From: Thauera chlorobenzoica
GTDB lineage: Bacteria > Pseudomonadota > Gammaproteobacteria > Burkholderiales > Rhodocyclaceae
NCBI RefSeq assembly: GCF_001922305.1
Contig: NZ_CP018839.1
Span: forward strand, 2,790,001 to 2,854,000
Length of the DNA: 64,000 nucleotides
Direction: 5' to 3'
The notes beneath the pieces are model-generated. The model searched no databases. It worked only from the letters and a program-made list of their open reading frames with translations, and was not told the origin of the DNA. This document shows, in pieces, positions 53,534-62,514 of the stretch (positions within the stretch are counted from its first letter, which is position 1; every line of letters starts with the position of its first letter). The position numbers and the translations under genes were made by a program.

Positions 53534-53749
53534 GGCGCGGATCCGGTCGGTCGGGGAAAGGCCCGGCGGAAAAGTAGGGCGGGAGGGGGAAGAAGGCGAA
53601 GGGGGCGAAGGGGGCAATTCAAGGCGGAAGAGGGGGTAATCCAAGGCGAAATTGCCGCAGTGCGGCAGCGGGGCTAAGATAACAATCTTTTGCGGCCGGG
53701 GGAAAACCCGGGCGCTCCTTCATTTTTCCATCACTCAGGAAAGACGGCC

Positions 53750-55054
53750 ATGAAAGCGGTGAAGACACTCGAACTCGCAACGGTATCGCCGGAACCGGAG
53801 ATCATCGCCGAGGCGGGCGCCGCCGCGAATCGTCCGATCCGCAAGTCGGCCAAGCTCGCCGAGGTCTGCTACGACATCCGCGGCCCGGTGCTGACCCGCG
53901 CCAAGCAGATGGAGGACGAAGGGCACAAGATCATCAAGCTCAACATCGGCAACCTCGCCGCGTTCGGCTTCGATTCTCCCGAAGAGATCCAGATGGACAT
54001 GATCCGCAACCTGCCCAACGCGGCGGGTTACTCGGATTCGAAAGGAATCTTCGCCGCGCGCAAGGCGGTGATGCACTACACCCAGGAAAAGGGCATCAAG
54101 GGCGTCGATATCGAGGACATCTACATCGGCAACGGCGTCTCCGAGCTGATCGTGATGGCGATGAACGCGCTCCTCGACGCCGGCGACGAAGTGCTCGTGC
54201 CGGCGCCCGACTACCCGCTGTGGACCGCGGCGGTGAGCCTCTCCGGGGGCAAGCCGGTGCATTACCTGTGCGACGAAACCCGCGACTGGATGCCCGATCT
54301 GGCCGACATGCGCGCCCGGATCACGCCCAATACCCGCGCCATCGTCATCATCAACCCGAACAATCCGACCGGGGCGGTGTATCCGGATGCGGTGCTCAAG
54401 GAGATCGTCGCCCTCGCGCGCGAGCACGACCTCATCCTGTACGCCGACGAGGTCTACGACAAGGTGCTGTACGACGGCGTCGAGCACACTTCGCTGGGGG
54501 CGCTGTCGGGCGATGTGCTGACCATCATCTTCAACGGCTTGTCGAAAAATTACCGCTCCTGTGGTTACCGCGCCGGCTGGATGGTGGTGTGCGGCGACAA
54601 GCGTCGCGCCCACGACTACATCGAAGGCCTCAACATGCTCGCTTCGATGCGCCTGTGCGCCAACGTGCCCGGCCAGTACGCGATCCAGACCGCGCTCGGG
54701 GGCTACCAGAGCATCGACGACCTGGTCGCCGAAGGCGGGCGCATGCGCCGCCAGCGCGATCTCGCGTGGGAGCTGATCACCCGGATCCCGGGGGTCAGCT
54801 GCGTCAAGCCCAAGGCCACGCTGTACATGTTCCCGCGCCTAGACCCCAAGGTCTATCCGATCGAGGACGACCAGGCCTTCATCGCCGAACTGCTCGAGGA
54901 GCAGCGCGTGCTGCTGGTGCAGGGCTCGGGCTTCAACTGGCCGCATCCCGACCACTTCCGGCTGGTCTTCCTGCCGCACGAGGACGACCTGCGCGACGCC
55001 ATCGAGCGCGTGGCGCGCTTTCTCGAACACTACCGCAAGCGCCACGGCACCTGA
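53750..55054 (+). CDS. alaA: PLP-dependent alanine aminotransferase (AlaA-like)
   Basis: A 434-aa fold-type I aminotransferase. Landmarks are IYIGNGVSELI, VPAPDYPLWTAAV, INPNNPTGAVY, LYADEVYDKV and the PLP-lysine segment NGLSKNYRSCGYRAGW. The match is to glutamate-pyruvate transaminases of the AlaA group. About 30 residues at the N-terminus are extra. ATG 53750 has an AGGAAA upstream. It leads into hom with a 61-bp gap. Confidence 0.9.
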   Translation: MKAVKTLELATVSPEPEIIAEAGAAANRPIRKSAKLAEVCYDIRGPVLTRAKQMEDEGHKIIKLNIGNLAAFGFDSPEEIQMDMIRNLPNAAGYSDSKGIFAARKAVMHYTQEKGIKGVDIEDIYIGNGVSELIVMAMNALLDAGDEVLVPAPDYPLWTAAVSLSGGKPVHYLCDETRDWMPDLADMRARITPNTRAIVIINPNNPTGAVYPDAVLKEIVALAREHDLILYADEVYDKVLYDGVEHTSLGALSGDVLTIIFNGLSKNYRSCGYRAGWMVVCGDKRRAHDYIEGLNMLASMRLCANVPGQYAIQTALGGYQSIDDLVAEGGRMRRQRDLAWELITRIPGVSCVKPKATLYMFPRLDPKVYPIEDDQAFIAELLEEQRVLLVQGSGFNWPHPDHFRLVFLPHEDDLRDAIERVARFLEHYRKRHGT

Positions 55055-55115
55055 GGTCCAGGCCCGAAGCTTGCAGTTCCACTCCACTCCTTACTGAAAC
55101 CACGGAATTCACTGC

Positions 55116-56423
55116 ATGAAACCGATCAATGTTGGCCTGCTGGGCATCGGTACCGTCGGCGGCGGCACCTTCACCGTTCTCAAACGCAACGCCGAGGAAA
55201 TCACCCGCCGCGCCGGGCGTCCGATCCGCATCACCACGGTGGCCGACAAGAACCTCGAGCTTGCGCGCCGGGTCACCGGCGGTGAGGTGAAACTCTCCGA
55301 CGATGCTTTCGCGGTGGTCGCCGACCCCGAGATCGACATCGTCGTCGAGCTGATCGGCGGTTACGGTGTGGCCCGCGAGCTGGTGATGAAGGCGATCGAA
55401 AACGGCAAGCACGTGGTCACCGCCAACAAGGCGCTGCTCGCGGTGCATGGCAACGAGATCTTCGCCGCGGCGCAGAAGAAGGGCGTGATGGTGGCCTTCG
55501 AGGCCGCGGTCGCCGGTGGCATCCCGATCATCAAGGCGCTGCGCGAAGGTCTCACCGCCAACCGCATCGAATGGCTGGCCGGGATCATCAACGGCACCAC
55601 CAACTTCATCCTCTCCGAAATGCGCGACAAGGGCCTGCCCTTCGCCGAGGTGCTGAAGGAGGCGCAGGCGCTGGGGTATGCCGAAGCCGACCCGACCTTC
55701 GACATCGAGGGCGTCGATGCCGCGCACAAGGCGACGATCATGAGCGCGATCGCCTTTGGCATCCCGATGCAGTTCGACAAGGCCTACATCGAGGGCATCA
55801 GCAAGCTCGATGCGGTCGACATCGCCTACGCCGAACAGCTCGGCTACCGCATCAAGCTGCTGGGCATCGCGCGCCGGCGCGACGAAGGCATCGAGCTGCG
55901 CGTGCACCCGACGCTGATCCCGGCCAAGCGCCTGATCGCCAACGTCGAAGGGGCGATGAACGCGGTGCTGGTGCAGGCCGACGCGGTCGGCGCGACGCTG
56001 TACTATGGCAAGGGCGCCGGCGCCGAGCCGACCGCCTCGGCGGTGATCGCCGACCTCGTCGACGTCACCCGCCTGCACACCGCCGATCCCGAGCACCGCG
56101 TGCCGCATCTGGCGTTCCAGCCCGACCAGGTGCAGGACATCCCGGTGCTGCCGATCGAAGATGTGGTCACCTCCTACTACTTGCGCATGCACGTCGAAGA
56201 CAAGCCCGGCGTGCTTGCCGACATCACCCGCATCCTCGCCGACAGCGGCATCTCGATCGAGGCCCTGATCCAGAAGGAAGCCGCCGAGGGCGAGTCGCAC
56301 ACCGACATCATCCTGCTCACCCACCAGACCGTGGAAGGCAAGGCCAATGCGGCGATTGTCCGGATCGAGGCGCTGCCGGTGGTGCAGGGCAGGGTCACCC
56401 GCCTGCGCATGGAAAGCCTTTGA
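55116..56423 (+). CDS. hom: Homoserine dehydrogenase
   Basis: A 435-aa enzyme reducing aspartate semialdehyde to homoserine. The NAD(P) fold starts INVGLLGIGTVGGGT; catalytic-core segments are ANKALLA, GGIPIIKALREGL, GIINGTTNFIL and ADPTFDIEGVDAAHK. A C-terminal ACT domain (from about residue 350, MHVEDKPGVLADIT) implies feedback control by threonine. thrC follows only after three small genes. Confidence 0.97.
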   Translation: MKPINVGLLGIGTVGGGTFTVLKRNAEEITRRAGRPIRITTVADKNLELARRVTGGEVKLSDDAFAVVADPEIDIVVELIGGYGVARELVMKAIENGKHVVTANKALLAVHGNEIFAAAQKKGVMVAFEAAVAGGIPIIKALREGLTANRIEWLAGIINGTTNFILSEMRDKGLPFAEVLKEAQALGYAEADPTFDIEGVDAAHKATIMSAIAFGIPMQFDKAYIEGISKLDAVDIAYAEQLGYRIKLLGIARRRDEGIELRVHPTLIPAKRLIANVEGAMNAVLVQADAVGATLYYGKGAGAEPTASAVIADLVDVTRLHTADPEHRVPHLAFQPDQVQDIPVLPIEDVVTSYYLRMHVEDKPGVLADITRILADSGISIEALIQKEAAEGESHTDIILLTHQTVEGKANAAIVRIEALPVVQGRVTRLRMESL

Positions 56424-56549
56424 GCGTGCATCGCTGAGCGGGACGATACCGCTGCAACCGGAGCCGCGCCCGAGGGCGCGGTCTTTCGATCTCCGGCGCG
56501 TCGCCAGGGCGGCCGCGCCGCAGGCCGGACTTTGAACGGAAACCGTGCG

Positions 56550-57212
56550 ATGAGCACTACGATCGACCAGCTTTTCATCGGCCGCGTCCAGCCCATACTG
56601 CCCGAGGGAGGACCGACCGGGATCTACAAGGCGGCGGTTGCCGGCCGGGTGATGCTGACCCCCACCGGACTGCAGGGGGACGAGCAGGGCGACCTGCGCC
56701 ATCACGGCGGGCCGCACAAGGCGCTGCATCACTACCCGGTGGAGCATTACGCCCTGCTTGTTCAGGAATGGCCGCACTGCGCAGGGCTCGCCGGCGCCGG
56801 CGTGCTGGGCGAGAACATCAGCACCCGCGGGCTCACCGAGCACGAAGTGTGCATCGGCGACATCTACCGTATCGGCGAGGCGCGGGTGCAAGTCAGCCAG
56901 CCGCGCTCGCCGTGCTGGAAGATCGACCACCGGCTGAACGCCGACAAGGCCTCGCGCTTTGTCGAGGCGGCCGGCATTACCGGCTGGTATTACCGCGTGC
57001 TCACGCCTGGCACGATCGCAGCCGGCGACCGGATCGAGCTCGAAGAGCGCCCGAACCCCTGGCTGAGCCTGGCGCATTACTGGGACAGCATCACCGCGCA
57101 CCGCCCCGATCCAGCCCTTTTCCGCCGCATCGCCGAGGCTCCCGGGCTGGCTCCGGACAAGGCCGAGCGCTGCCGCGAGCGCGCGGCGTGGCTGGAAAAG
57201 AACGGAGCCTGA
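56550..57212 (+). CDS. yiiM: MOSC-domain protein (YiiM-like)
   Basis: A 220-aa MOSC protein with the conserved [20 protein letters not shown] segment, GENISTRG and the putative cofactor/metal Cys in [10 protein letters not shown]-terminal 3-alpha domain ([21 protein letters not shown]) marks the YiiM branch. YiiM proteins handle N-hydroxylated compounds with molybdenum cofactor. ATG 56550 is used; TTG 56532 is unlikely. Confidence 0.88.
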   Translation: MSTTIDQLFIGRVQPILPEGGPTGIYKAAVAGRVMLTPTGLQGDEQGDLRHHGGPHKALHHYPVEHYALLVQEWPHCAGLAGAGVLGENISTRGLTEHEVCIGDIYRIGEARVQVSQPRSPCWKIDHRLNADKASRFVEAAGITGWYYRVLTPGTIAAGDRIELEERPNPWLSLAHYWDSITAHRPDPALFRRIAEAPGLAPDKAERCRERAAWLEKNGA

Positions 57213-57239
57213 GCGGGCCGCGCTCGTTCAGGAAGGGGT

Positions 57240-57383
57240 ATGCTCTTCAAGCTGGTCGTTTTCATCGGCATCCTGATCATCATCGCCGTGCTCGGCATGC
57301 GCGCCCATGCGGTGTCGATCCGCAGTTTCGAGGCGCGGCGGGTGCAGGACGCGCGCTTGCCCGAGGATGCCGGGCCAGGCTGA
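57240..57383 (+). CDS. 47-aa single-helix membrane protein
   Basis: A small gene starting at ATG 57240 with AGGAAGGGGT just upstream. It encodes one hydrophobic helix ([20 protein letters not shown]) followed by a basic tail ([16 protein letters not shown]). No family is recognised. It fills the gap between yiiM and the dodecin gene, and its clear ribosome site and codon use suggest it is translated. Confidence 0.6.
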   Translation: MLFKLVVFIGILIIIAVLGMRAHAVSIRSFEARRVQDARLPEDAGPG

Positions 57384-57406
57384 ACCCCAACCGAGGAGGA
57401 GAGATC

Positions 57407-57619
57407 ATGCCGGATCATGTTTATAAGCTCGTCGAAATCGTCGGTTCGTCCCATGAAGGCACGGACGCGGCGATCCGCAATGCGATCGAAACCGCGGCCA
57501 AGTCGATCCGCCACATCGACTGGTTCGAAGTGGTCGGAACACGTGGCCACATCGTCGATGGCAAGGTCGCGCATTTCCAGGTCACACTGAAGGTCGGTTT
57601 CCGCCTCGAGACGGACTGA
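57407..57619 (+). CDS. Dodecin flavin-binding protein
   Basis: A 70-aa dodecin: [20 protein letters not shown], then the flavin-stacking Trp in HIDWFEV and the strand [13 protein letters not shown]. Twelve copies form a hollow shell that stores flavins. GAGGAGGAG precedes ATG 57407. It follows the small membrane gene by 23 bp. Confidence 0.95.
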   Translation: MPDHVYKLVEIVGSSHEGTDAAIRNAIETAAKSIRHIDWFEVVGTRGHIVDGKVAHFQVTLKVGFRLETD

Positions 57620-57718
57620 TTGTCTGCCGGGGCGGTCCGGAGGGTCGGCGAGTTCGATAGAATCCGGGGTTTGCGCTCCGGCGCATGTATCGACAATGCC
57701 ACCCTCGAGGACTGCTCC

Positions 57719-59161
57719 GTGAAGTACATCTCCACCCGCGGCCATGCCGGCCAGCCCGCCAACCCCGAGTTCTGCGACATCCTGCTCGGCGGACTGGCGC
57801 CCGACGGCGGGCTCTACCTGCCCGAAACCTACCCGCAGGTGACGCGCGCCGAGCTCGATGCCTGGCGCAGTCTGTCCTATGCGGAGCTGGCGTTCGCCAT
57901 CCTGTCGAAGTTCATCACCGATATTCCGCCGGCCGACCTGAAGGCGATCTGCGACAAGACGTATACCGCCGACGTGTATCGCCACGTGCGCCAGGGCGAC
58001 CGTGCGGCCGACATCACACCGGTGCACTGGCTGGAAGAGGGGCGTCTCGGCCTGCTCGAACTGTCGAATGGTCCCACGCTCGCCTTCAAGGACATGGCGA
58101 TGCAGCTGCTCGGCAACCTGTTCGAGTACGTGCTGGCCAGGCGCGGCGAAACCATCAACATCCTCGGCGCGACCTCGGGCGACACTGGCTCGGCCGCCGA
58201 GTACGCGATGCGCGGCAAGCACGGGGTGCGTGTGTTCATGCTCTCGCCGCACGGGCTGATGAGCCCGTTCCAGCGTGCACAGATGTACTCGCTCCAGGAC
58301 GAGAACATCTTCAACATCGCCGTCACCGGGATGTTCGACGACGCTCAGGACATCGTCAAGGCGGTCTCCAACGACCACGCCTTCAAGGCGAAGTACAAGA
58401 TCGGTGCGGTCAACTCGATCAACTGGGCGCGGGTCGCGGCGCAGATCGTGTATTACTTCAAGGGCTATTTCGCGGCGACGAAGAGCAACGACGAGCAGGT
58501 CGCGTTCTGCGTGCCTTCGGGCAACTTCGGCAACATCTGCGCCGGCCACATCGCGCGCCGGATGGGCCTGCCGGTGGCGAAGCTGATCCTCGCCACCAAC
58601 GAGAATGACGTGCTCGACGAGTTCTTCCGCACCGGGGTCTATCGTCCGCGCAAGGCCGCCGAAACCCATGTGACTTCGAGCCCGTCGATGGACATCTCGA
58701 AGGCGTCGAACTTCGAGCGCTTCGTCTTCGATCTGCTCGGCCGCGACCCCCAGAAAGTCGCCGCGCTGTGGGCCGAGGTCGATGCCGGGCGGGCGTTCGA
58801 CCTGTCGGCTTCGCCCGAATTCGCCGCCATCGCCGAGTTCGGTTTCGTTTCCGGCGCCAGCCGCCACGCCGACCGCCTGGCGACGATCCGCAAGGTCTTC
58901 GACCAGTACGGGGTGATGATCGACACCCATACCGCCGACGCGCTCAAGGTGGCCTGGCAGCACGAGGCCGGGGTCCCGGTGCTGGTGCTGGAGACCGCGC
59001 TCGCGGTGAAATTCGCCGAAACCATCCGCGAGGCGCTGGGGCGCGAACCGGAACGTCCGGCAGATCTCGAAGGTATCGAGAGCCTGCCGCAGCGCGTCGA
59101 GGTGATGGCGCCGGATGCGGACGCGGTCAAGCGCTTCATCGTCGACCGCGTCGGCGCGTAA
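57719..59161 (+). CDS. thrC: Threonine synthase
   Basis: A 480-aa PLP enzyme converting phosphohomoserine to threonine. N-terminal landmarks are YISTRGHAG and LAPDGGLYLPE; the PLP-lysine is in NGPTLAFKDMAMQ; ATSGDTGSAAEYAM and VPSGNFGNICAG bind phosphate. GTG 57719 is chosen because it starts the family's conserved (M)KYISTRG and a GAGG lies upstream; ATG-like extensions to 57620 are not conserved. Convergent with minE. Confidence 0.95.
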   Translation: MKYISTRGHAGQPANPEFCDILLGGLAPDGGLYLPETYPQVTRAELDAWRSLSYAELAFAILSKFITDIPPADLKAICDKTYTADVYRHVRQGDRAADITPVHWLEEGRLGLLELSNGPTLAFKDMAMQLLGNLFEYVLARRGETINILGATSGDTGSAAEYAMRGKHGVRVFMLSPHGLMSPFQRAQMYSLQDENIFNIAVTGMFDDAQDIVKAVSNDHAFKAKYKIGAVNSINWARVAAQIVYYFKGYFAATKSNDEQVAFCVPSGNFGNICAGHIARRMGLPVAKLILATNENDVLDEFFRTGVYRPRKAAETHVTSSPSMDISKASNFERFVFDLLGRDPQKVAALWAEVDAGRAFDLSASPEFAAIAEFGFVSGASRHADRLATIRKVFDQYGVMIDTHTADALKVAWQHEAGVPVLVLETALAVKFAETIREALGREPERPADLEGIESLPQRVEVMAPDADAVKRFIVDRVGA

Positions 59162-59226
59162 CGCCCCGGGCTGGCGCAACCGCGCCGGCCGGGCCGTTCC
59201 CGTCCCGCCGCCGGCCCGGAGAAAAC

Positions 59227-59487
59227 TCAGCGCGCCTGTTCGGGCAGCACGATATTGACTTCGAGCACCTCGAAGTTGTCCTGCTTGTCGAGCTGGACCT
59301 TGATGTCGTCGGGGTTGACCGCGACATACTTCGAAATCACCTCGATCAGCTCGCGCTGCAGCGCGGGCAGGAAGTCTACGGTCGGGCTGCCGCCTGCGCG
59401 TTCGTGGGCGATCAGCAGGGACAGGCGGTTCTTCGCGATTTCTGCGGTCTTCTTCTTTTCGCCGAACAGGCGGGTGAGCAGGGACAT
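59227..59487 (-). CDS. minE: Cell division topological factor MinE
   Basis: An 86-aa MinE. The membrane-targeting start [21 protein letters not shown] precedes the MinD-stimulating helix ([12 protein letters not shown]) and the dimer domain ([12 protein letters not shown]). It drives pole-to-pole oscillation with MinD. One base separates it from minD. A weak GC hairpin (59189-59219) lies between it and thrC. Confidence 0.97.
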   Translation of the reverse strand: MSLLTRLFGEKKKTAEIAKNRLSLLIAHERAGGSPTVDFLPALQRELIEVISKYVAVNPDDIKVQLDKQDNFEVLEVNIVLPEQAR

Positions 59488-59488
59488 C

Positions 59489-60301
59489 TCACTTGCCTCC
59501 GAACAGGCGCTTGATCAGGCCGGGTTTTTCGTAGCTGACGAAGCGCAGCGGGCGGTCTTCGCCGAGGAAGCGGCTGATCACGTCGGCGTAGGCCTCGGCG
59601 ACATCGGTGCCCTTGAGGTGAATGGCCGGGGTGCCCTGGTTGGAGGCGTGCAGCACCGACTCGGACTCGGGGATGACGCCTATCAGCGGCACCCGCAGCA
59701 GTTCCTGCACGTCCTTGTAGGAGAGCATTTCGCCTTCTTCGACGCGCTTGGCCGAGTAGCGGGTGAGTAGCAGGTGCTCCTTGACCGGCTCGCCGCCATC
59801 GCGCGCCCGCTTCGATTTGGACTGCAGGATGCCGAGGATGCGGTCGGAGTCGCGCACCGAGGAGACTTCGGGGTTGGTGGTGACGATCGCCTCGTCGGCG
59901 AAGGTCAGTGCCATCACCGCCCCACGCTCGATGCCCGCGGGGGAGTCGCACACCACATACTCGAAACCCAGGTGCTCGAGCTCTTCGAGCACTTTCTCGA
60001 CCCCTTCCTCGGTCAGCGCGTCCTTGTCGCGCGTCTGCGAGGCGGGCAGGACGAACAGGTTGTCGCAGTGCTTGTCCTTGATCAGCGCCTGGTTGAGGCG
60101 GGCCTCGCCATTGACGACGTTGACCAGGTCGTACACCACGCGGCGTTCGCAACCCATGATCAGATCGAGGTTGCGCAGGCCGACGTCGAAATCGATGACT
60201 GCGGTCTTGAAGCCGCGCAGCGCCAGTCCCGAGGCGAAGGCTGCACTGGTGGTGGTTTTTCCGACGCCACCCTTGCCGGACGTTACGACGATGACTCTCA
60301 C
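59489..60301 (-). CDS. minD: Septum-site ATPase MinD
   Basis: A 270-aa ParA/MinD ATPase with the deviant Walker [10 protein letters not shown] near residue 10, switch segment [20 protein letters not shown], and a C-terminal amphipathic membrane helix ([10 protein letters not shown]). It recruits MinC to the membrane. Order minC-minD-minE is standard. Confidence 0.98.
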   Translation of the reverse strand: MRVIVVTSGKGGVGKTTTSAAFASGLALRGFKTAVIDFDVGLRNLDLIMGCERRVVYDLVNVVNGEARLNQALIKDKHCDNLFVLPASQTRDKDALTEEGVEKVLEELEHLGFEYVVCDSPAGIERGAVMALTFADEAIVTTNPEVSSVRDSDRILGILQSKSKRARDGGEPVKEHLLLTRYSAKRVEEGEMLSYKDVQELLRVPLIGVIPESESVLHASNQGTPAIHLKGTDVAEAYADVISRFLGEDRPLRFVSYEKPGLIKRLFGGK

Positions 60302-60334
60302 GGTTTCCCCTTGTGCATGATCTGTGCTTGCGGC

Positions 60335-61123
60335 TCAGTCGAGCTTGAGCGCTTCGATGTTGAGTGTGTGTTCGACGCCGACCAGCCGCACCAGAGCGGG
60401 TTTGCCGGCGAAGTCTTTGGCGATGCCGGACTCGAAGGTGCGATAGACGCCGGCGATCGAGACGAGCTCGGGGCCGAAATCGCTCGTCAGGATGCGTGCC
60501 GCCTGGTCGCCCTGGGCGCCGGCGATGGCGCGCCCGCGCAGCGGACCGTAACAGTGGATACTGCCGTCGGCAATGACTTCGGCCCCGGGGCTGACGCCGC
60601 CGAGAAGCACGAGGTCGGTGCCGCGGGCGTAGACCTGCTGTCCGGAGCGCAGCGGGCGGTCGACGAACATCGTCGGCGGAGCCGAGGCTGGCGCTGGAGG
60701 AGCGGCCGTGGTGGGGGCCGCAGCGGCAGGCTCGGGGGCTGGTTTTGCCGCCGGGGACGTTGTCGAAGCAGGGCGGTCATGTCCCGGCCGTGCGGATAAT
60801 TGTGCACTGTCGAGCAGGGCGAGCCCGGCCTGACGGGCACTGGCGCAATGAGCTTCGGCGAGCCGGGTGATTCCGATCGGCTGAAGGCGATAGCGCCGCA
60901 GCAAGGACTGCAGGCCGGCCCAGTCGATGCGGTCCGGCAGTTCGCCAAGAGTGCCGAAATCGAGGATCACGGGCTCGCCGTTGAAGAAATCCGGCATGCC
61001 GCCGAGCATCTTGTGCAGCGCATCGGCGAGCGCGGCGGGTTCAGCTACTTGCAGTACGGCGACGGTTGCGCCCAGGGTCGTGTTGCGGAACTCGATCGGA
61101 CGGGCGGGCGCGGTAGCGGGCAT
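60335..61123 (-). CDS. minC: Septum-site inhibitor MinC
   Basis: A 262-aa MinC. The N-terminal FtsZ-inhibiting domain (IEFRNTTLGATVAVL, about 1-105) is joined by a Pro/Ala linker (about 115-160) to the beta-helical C-terminal domain (PLRSGQQVYARGTDLVLLG, then GSIHCYGPLRGRA). ATG 61123 has no strong ribosome site but begins the conserved domain. A good promoter lies at 61151-61179. Confidence 0.95.
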   Translation of the reverse strand: MPATAPARPIEFRNTTLGATVAVLQVAEPAALADALHKMLGGMPDFFNGEPVILDFGTLGELPDRIDWAGLQSLLRRYRLQPIGITRLAEAHCASARQAGLALLDSAQLSARPGHDRPASTTSPAAKPAPEPAAAAPTTAAPPAPASAPPTMFVDRPLRSGQQVYARGTDLVLLGGVSPGAEVIADGSIHCYGPLRGRAIAGAQGDQAARILTSDFGPELVSIAGVYRTFESGIAKDFAGKPALVRLVGVEHTLNIEALKLD

Positions 61124-61150
61124 GGACGGAAAGGGCTTTAAGTTCAGGGG

Positions 61151-61179
61151 AGTGTACTGATCGGCAGGGGTTCCGGCAA
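61151..61179 (-). promoter_or_regulatory. Sigma70-type promoter of minCDE
   Basis: On the minus strand TTGCCG (61179-61174), a 17-bp spacer and TACACT (61156-61151) precede minC by 28 bp. Both hexamers match at 4 of 6 positions. Confidence 0.55.
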
Positions 61180-61263
61180 GCCGCGGCCGCCATGCCGCGG
61201 CGATCGCCCCGGCGGTGCCCGAGTACGCCCTCCGGGCCGCGCCGTCCGGCGTTCGAGCTGGCG

Positions 61264-62127
61264 TCAATGGAGGGTCGGCGGATGGAACAGCGCGTCGACG
61301 TCGGTGGCGTCGAAACGGTAGCTGTGGTTGGAGAGGTCGTCGTGGACGAGGATCTCGCCGTGCTCGGCGAGGATCGCGCGCACTTCGTCTTCGCCCAGCG
61401 CGCGCAACATCGCTGCGACCTTGGCCGGATCGGCAGGCCAGTCGTGGGTGACCGGGCGGGCGTCGAACAGGCGGACGTTTTCCTCCGCGAACAGGCGGCG
61501 CAGGATGTCGTGCGCCTCGAGTCCGAGCAGCTCGTCGCTGCGCACGGTGTGGGCGAGCTGGTGCACGCGCGACCAGCCGTCGAGATCCTTCTGGTCGGCG
61601 CCCGGCAGCTTCTGCACGAACAGGGCCACTGCGGCCTCCTGGTTGCACGCCAGCCACAAGCCGGCCGGTTGCTGCTCCGACTGGGCGAGGTAGTGCTGGA
61701 AAATTTCCGCAATGCTGCCGCCTTCGAGTGGCACCAGGCTCTGGTACGGCTGCGCCAGCCCGGGAATGTCGAGCGATAGCTGCAGGCGGCCGTCGCTGAT
61801 CAGCTCATCCGGTGCATCTTCGGCGAGCACCCGATCGGCCTTTGCATAACCGCGCAGGTTGAGGGTTTCGGTGCAGTCGACGACGAGCAGGCTGAGCGGA
61901 CCGTGGCTGCTGAGCTGGACGGTGAGGCGGCCAGGCTGCTTGAGGTTGCCGGCGATGACTGCGGACACCGCGCTCATCTCGCCGAGCAGGCGGGCGACCG
62001 GTGCCGGGTAGCCGCGGCCGGCCTGCATGGCCTGCCAGACATCGGTCAGGCGCACGATGGCGCCGCGGATGTCGAGATCTTCGAGCAGGAAGCGCTGAAT
62101 ATAGCTGGAAGGAAGAGGGGCGCTCAT
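61264..62127 (-). CDS. hslO: Hsp33-type chaperone lacking the zinc/redox cysteines
   Basis: A 287-aa Hsp33 family protein: the N-terminal body is normal ([46 protein letters not shown]). The C-terminal switch is altered: where the family has C-x-C it reads THDWPADP, and where it has C-x-x-C it reads [13 protein letters not shown]. All four zinc ligands are gone, so it cannot be activated by disulfides in the known way. The rest of the C-terminal fold is still recognisable. The ArsC-like gene upstream overlaps its start by ATGA. Confidence 0.9.
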   Translation of the reverse strand: MSAPLPSSYIQRFLLEDLDIRGAIVRLTDVWQAMQAGRGYPAPVARLLGEMSAVSAVIAGNLKQPGRLTVQLSSHGPLSLLVVDCTETLNLRGYAKADRVLAEDAPDELISDGRLQLSLDIPGLAQPYQSLVPLEGGSIAEIFQHYLAQSEQQPAGLWLACNQEAAVALFVQKLPGADQKDLDGWSRVHQLAHTVRSDELLGLEAHDILRRLFAEENVRLFDARPVTHDWPADPAKVAAMLRALGEDEVRAILAEHGEILVHDDLSNHSYRFDATDVDALFHPPTLH

Positions 62128-62486
62128 GGCTTGTTTCCGGCGAAGACGGCGGCGAAGCGTTCGGGGTCGAGACCGACGACGAGTTCGCCGGTGGCGGCCT
62201 CGATCAGCGGGCGGCGGATCAGGCTGGGGTGGGCCTGCATCAGCGCGATCGCCGCTGCTTCGCTGGAGATCGTCTGCTGCTCGGGGGAGAGCCTGCGCCA
62301 GGTCGTGCCCCGCTTGTTGACCAGCGCTTCCCAGCCGAGACGTTCGCACCAGCGCTGCAGGGTGGCGGTGTCGATGGCGGATTTCTTGTAGTCGTGGAAG
62401 CGGTAGGCGACACCGGCGCCTTCGAACCAGGCGAAGGTTTTTTTCATGGTGTCGCAGTTCTTGATTCCGTGGATCACGGCTTGCAT
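62124..62486 (-). CDS. ArsC/YffB-like reductase family protein
   Basis: A 120-aa thioredoxin-fold protein of the ArsC/Spx superfamily. The N-terminal [16 protein letters not shown] has the single Cys, followed by [10 protein letters not shown] and LIRRPLIE near the C-terminus. This is the YffB pattern, with glutathione-dependent chemistry suggested. ATG 62486 has a GGAG eight bases upstream and is preferred over ATG 62498. Confidence 0.88.
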   Translation of the reverse strand: MQAVIHGIKNCDTMKKTFAWFEGAGVAYRFHDYKKSAIDTATLQRWCERLGWEALVNKRGTTWRRLSPEQQTISSEAAAIALMQAHPSLIRRPLIEAATGELVVGLDPERFAAVFAGNKP

Positions 62487-62514
62487 CGCACTCTCCATCT
62501 GTTCGCGCCGTCCC

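Noticed and set aside
54933..57101. 722-codon frame antisense to alaA, hom and yiiM
   Set aside because: Composition is His/Arg/Gly-rich without motifs; it mirrors strongly conserved genes on the plus strand.
57077..59179. 700-codon frame antisense to dodecin and thrC
   Set aside because: Antisense shadow of conserved coding DNA with no recognisable domain.
59189..59219. Strong terminator between thrC and minE
   Set aside because: An 8-bp GC stem with a 15-nt loop and no T tract is too weak to call a terminator.
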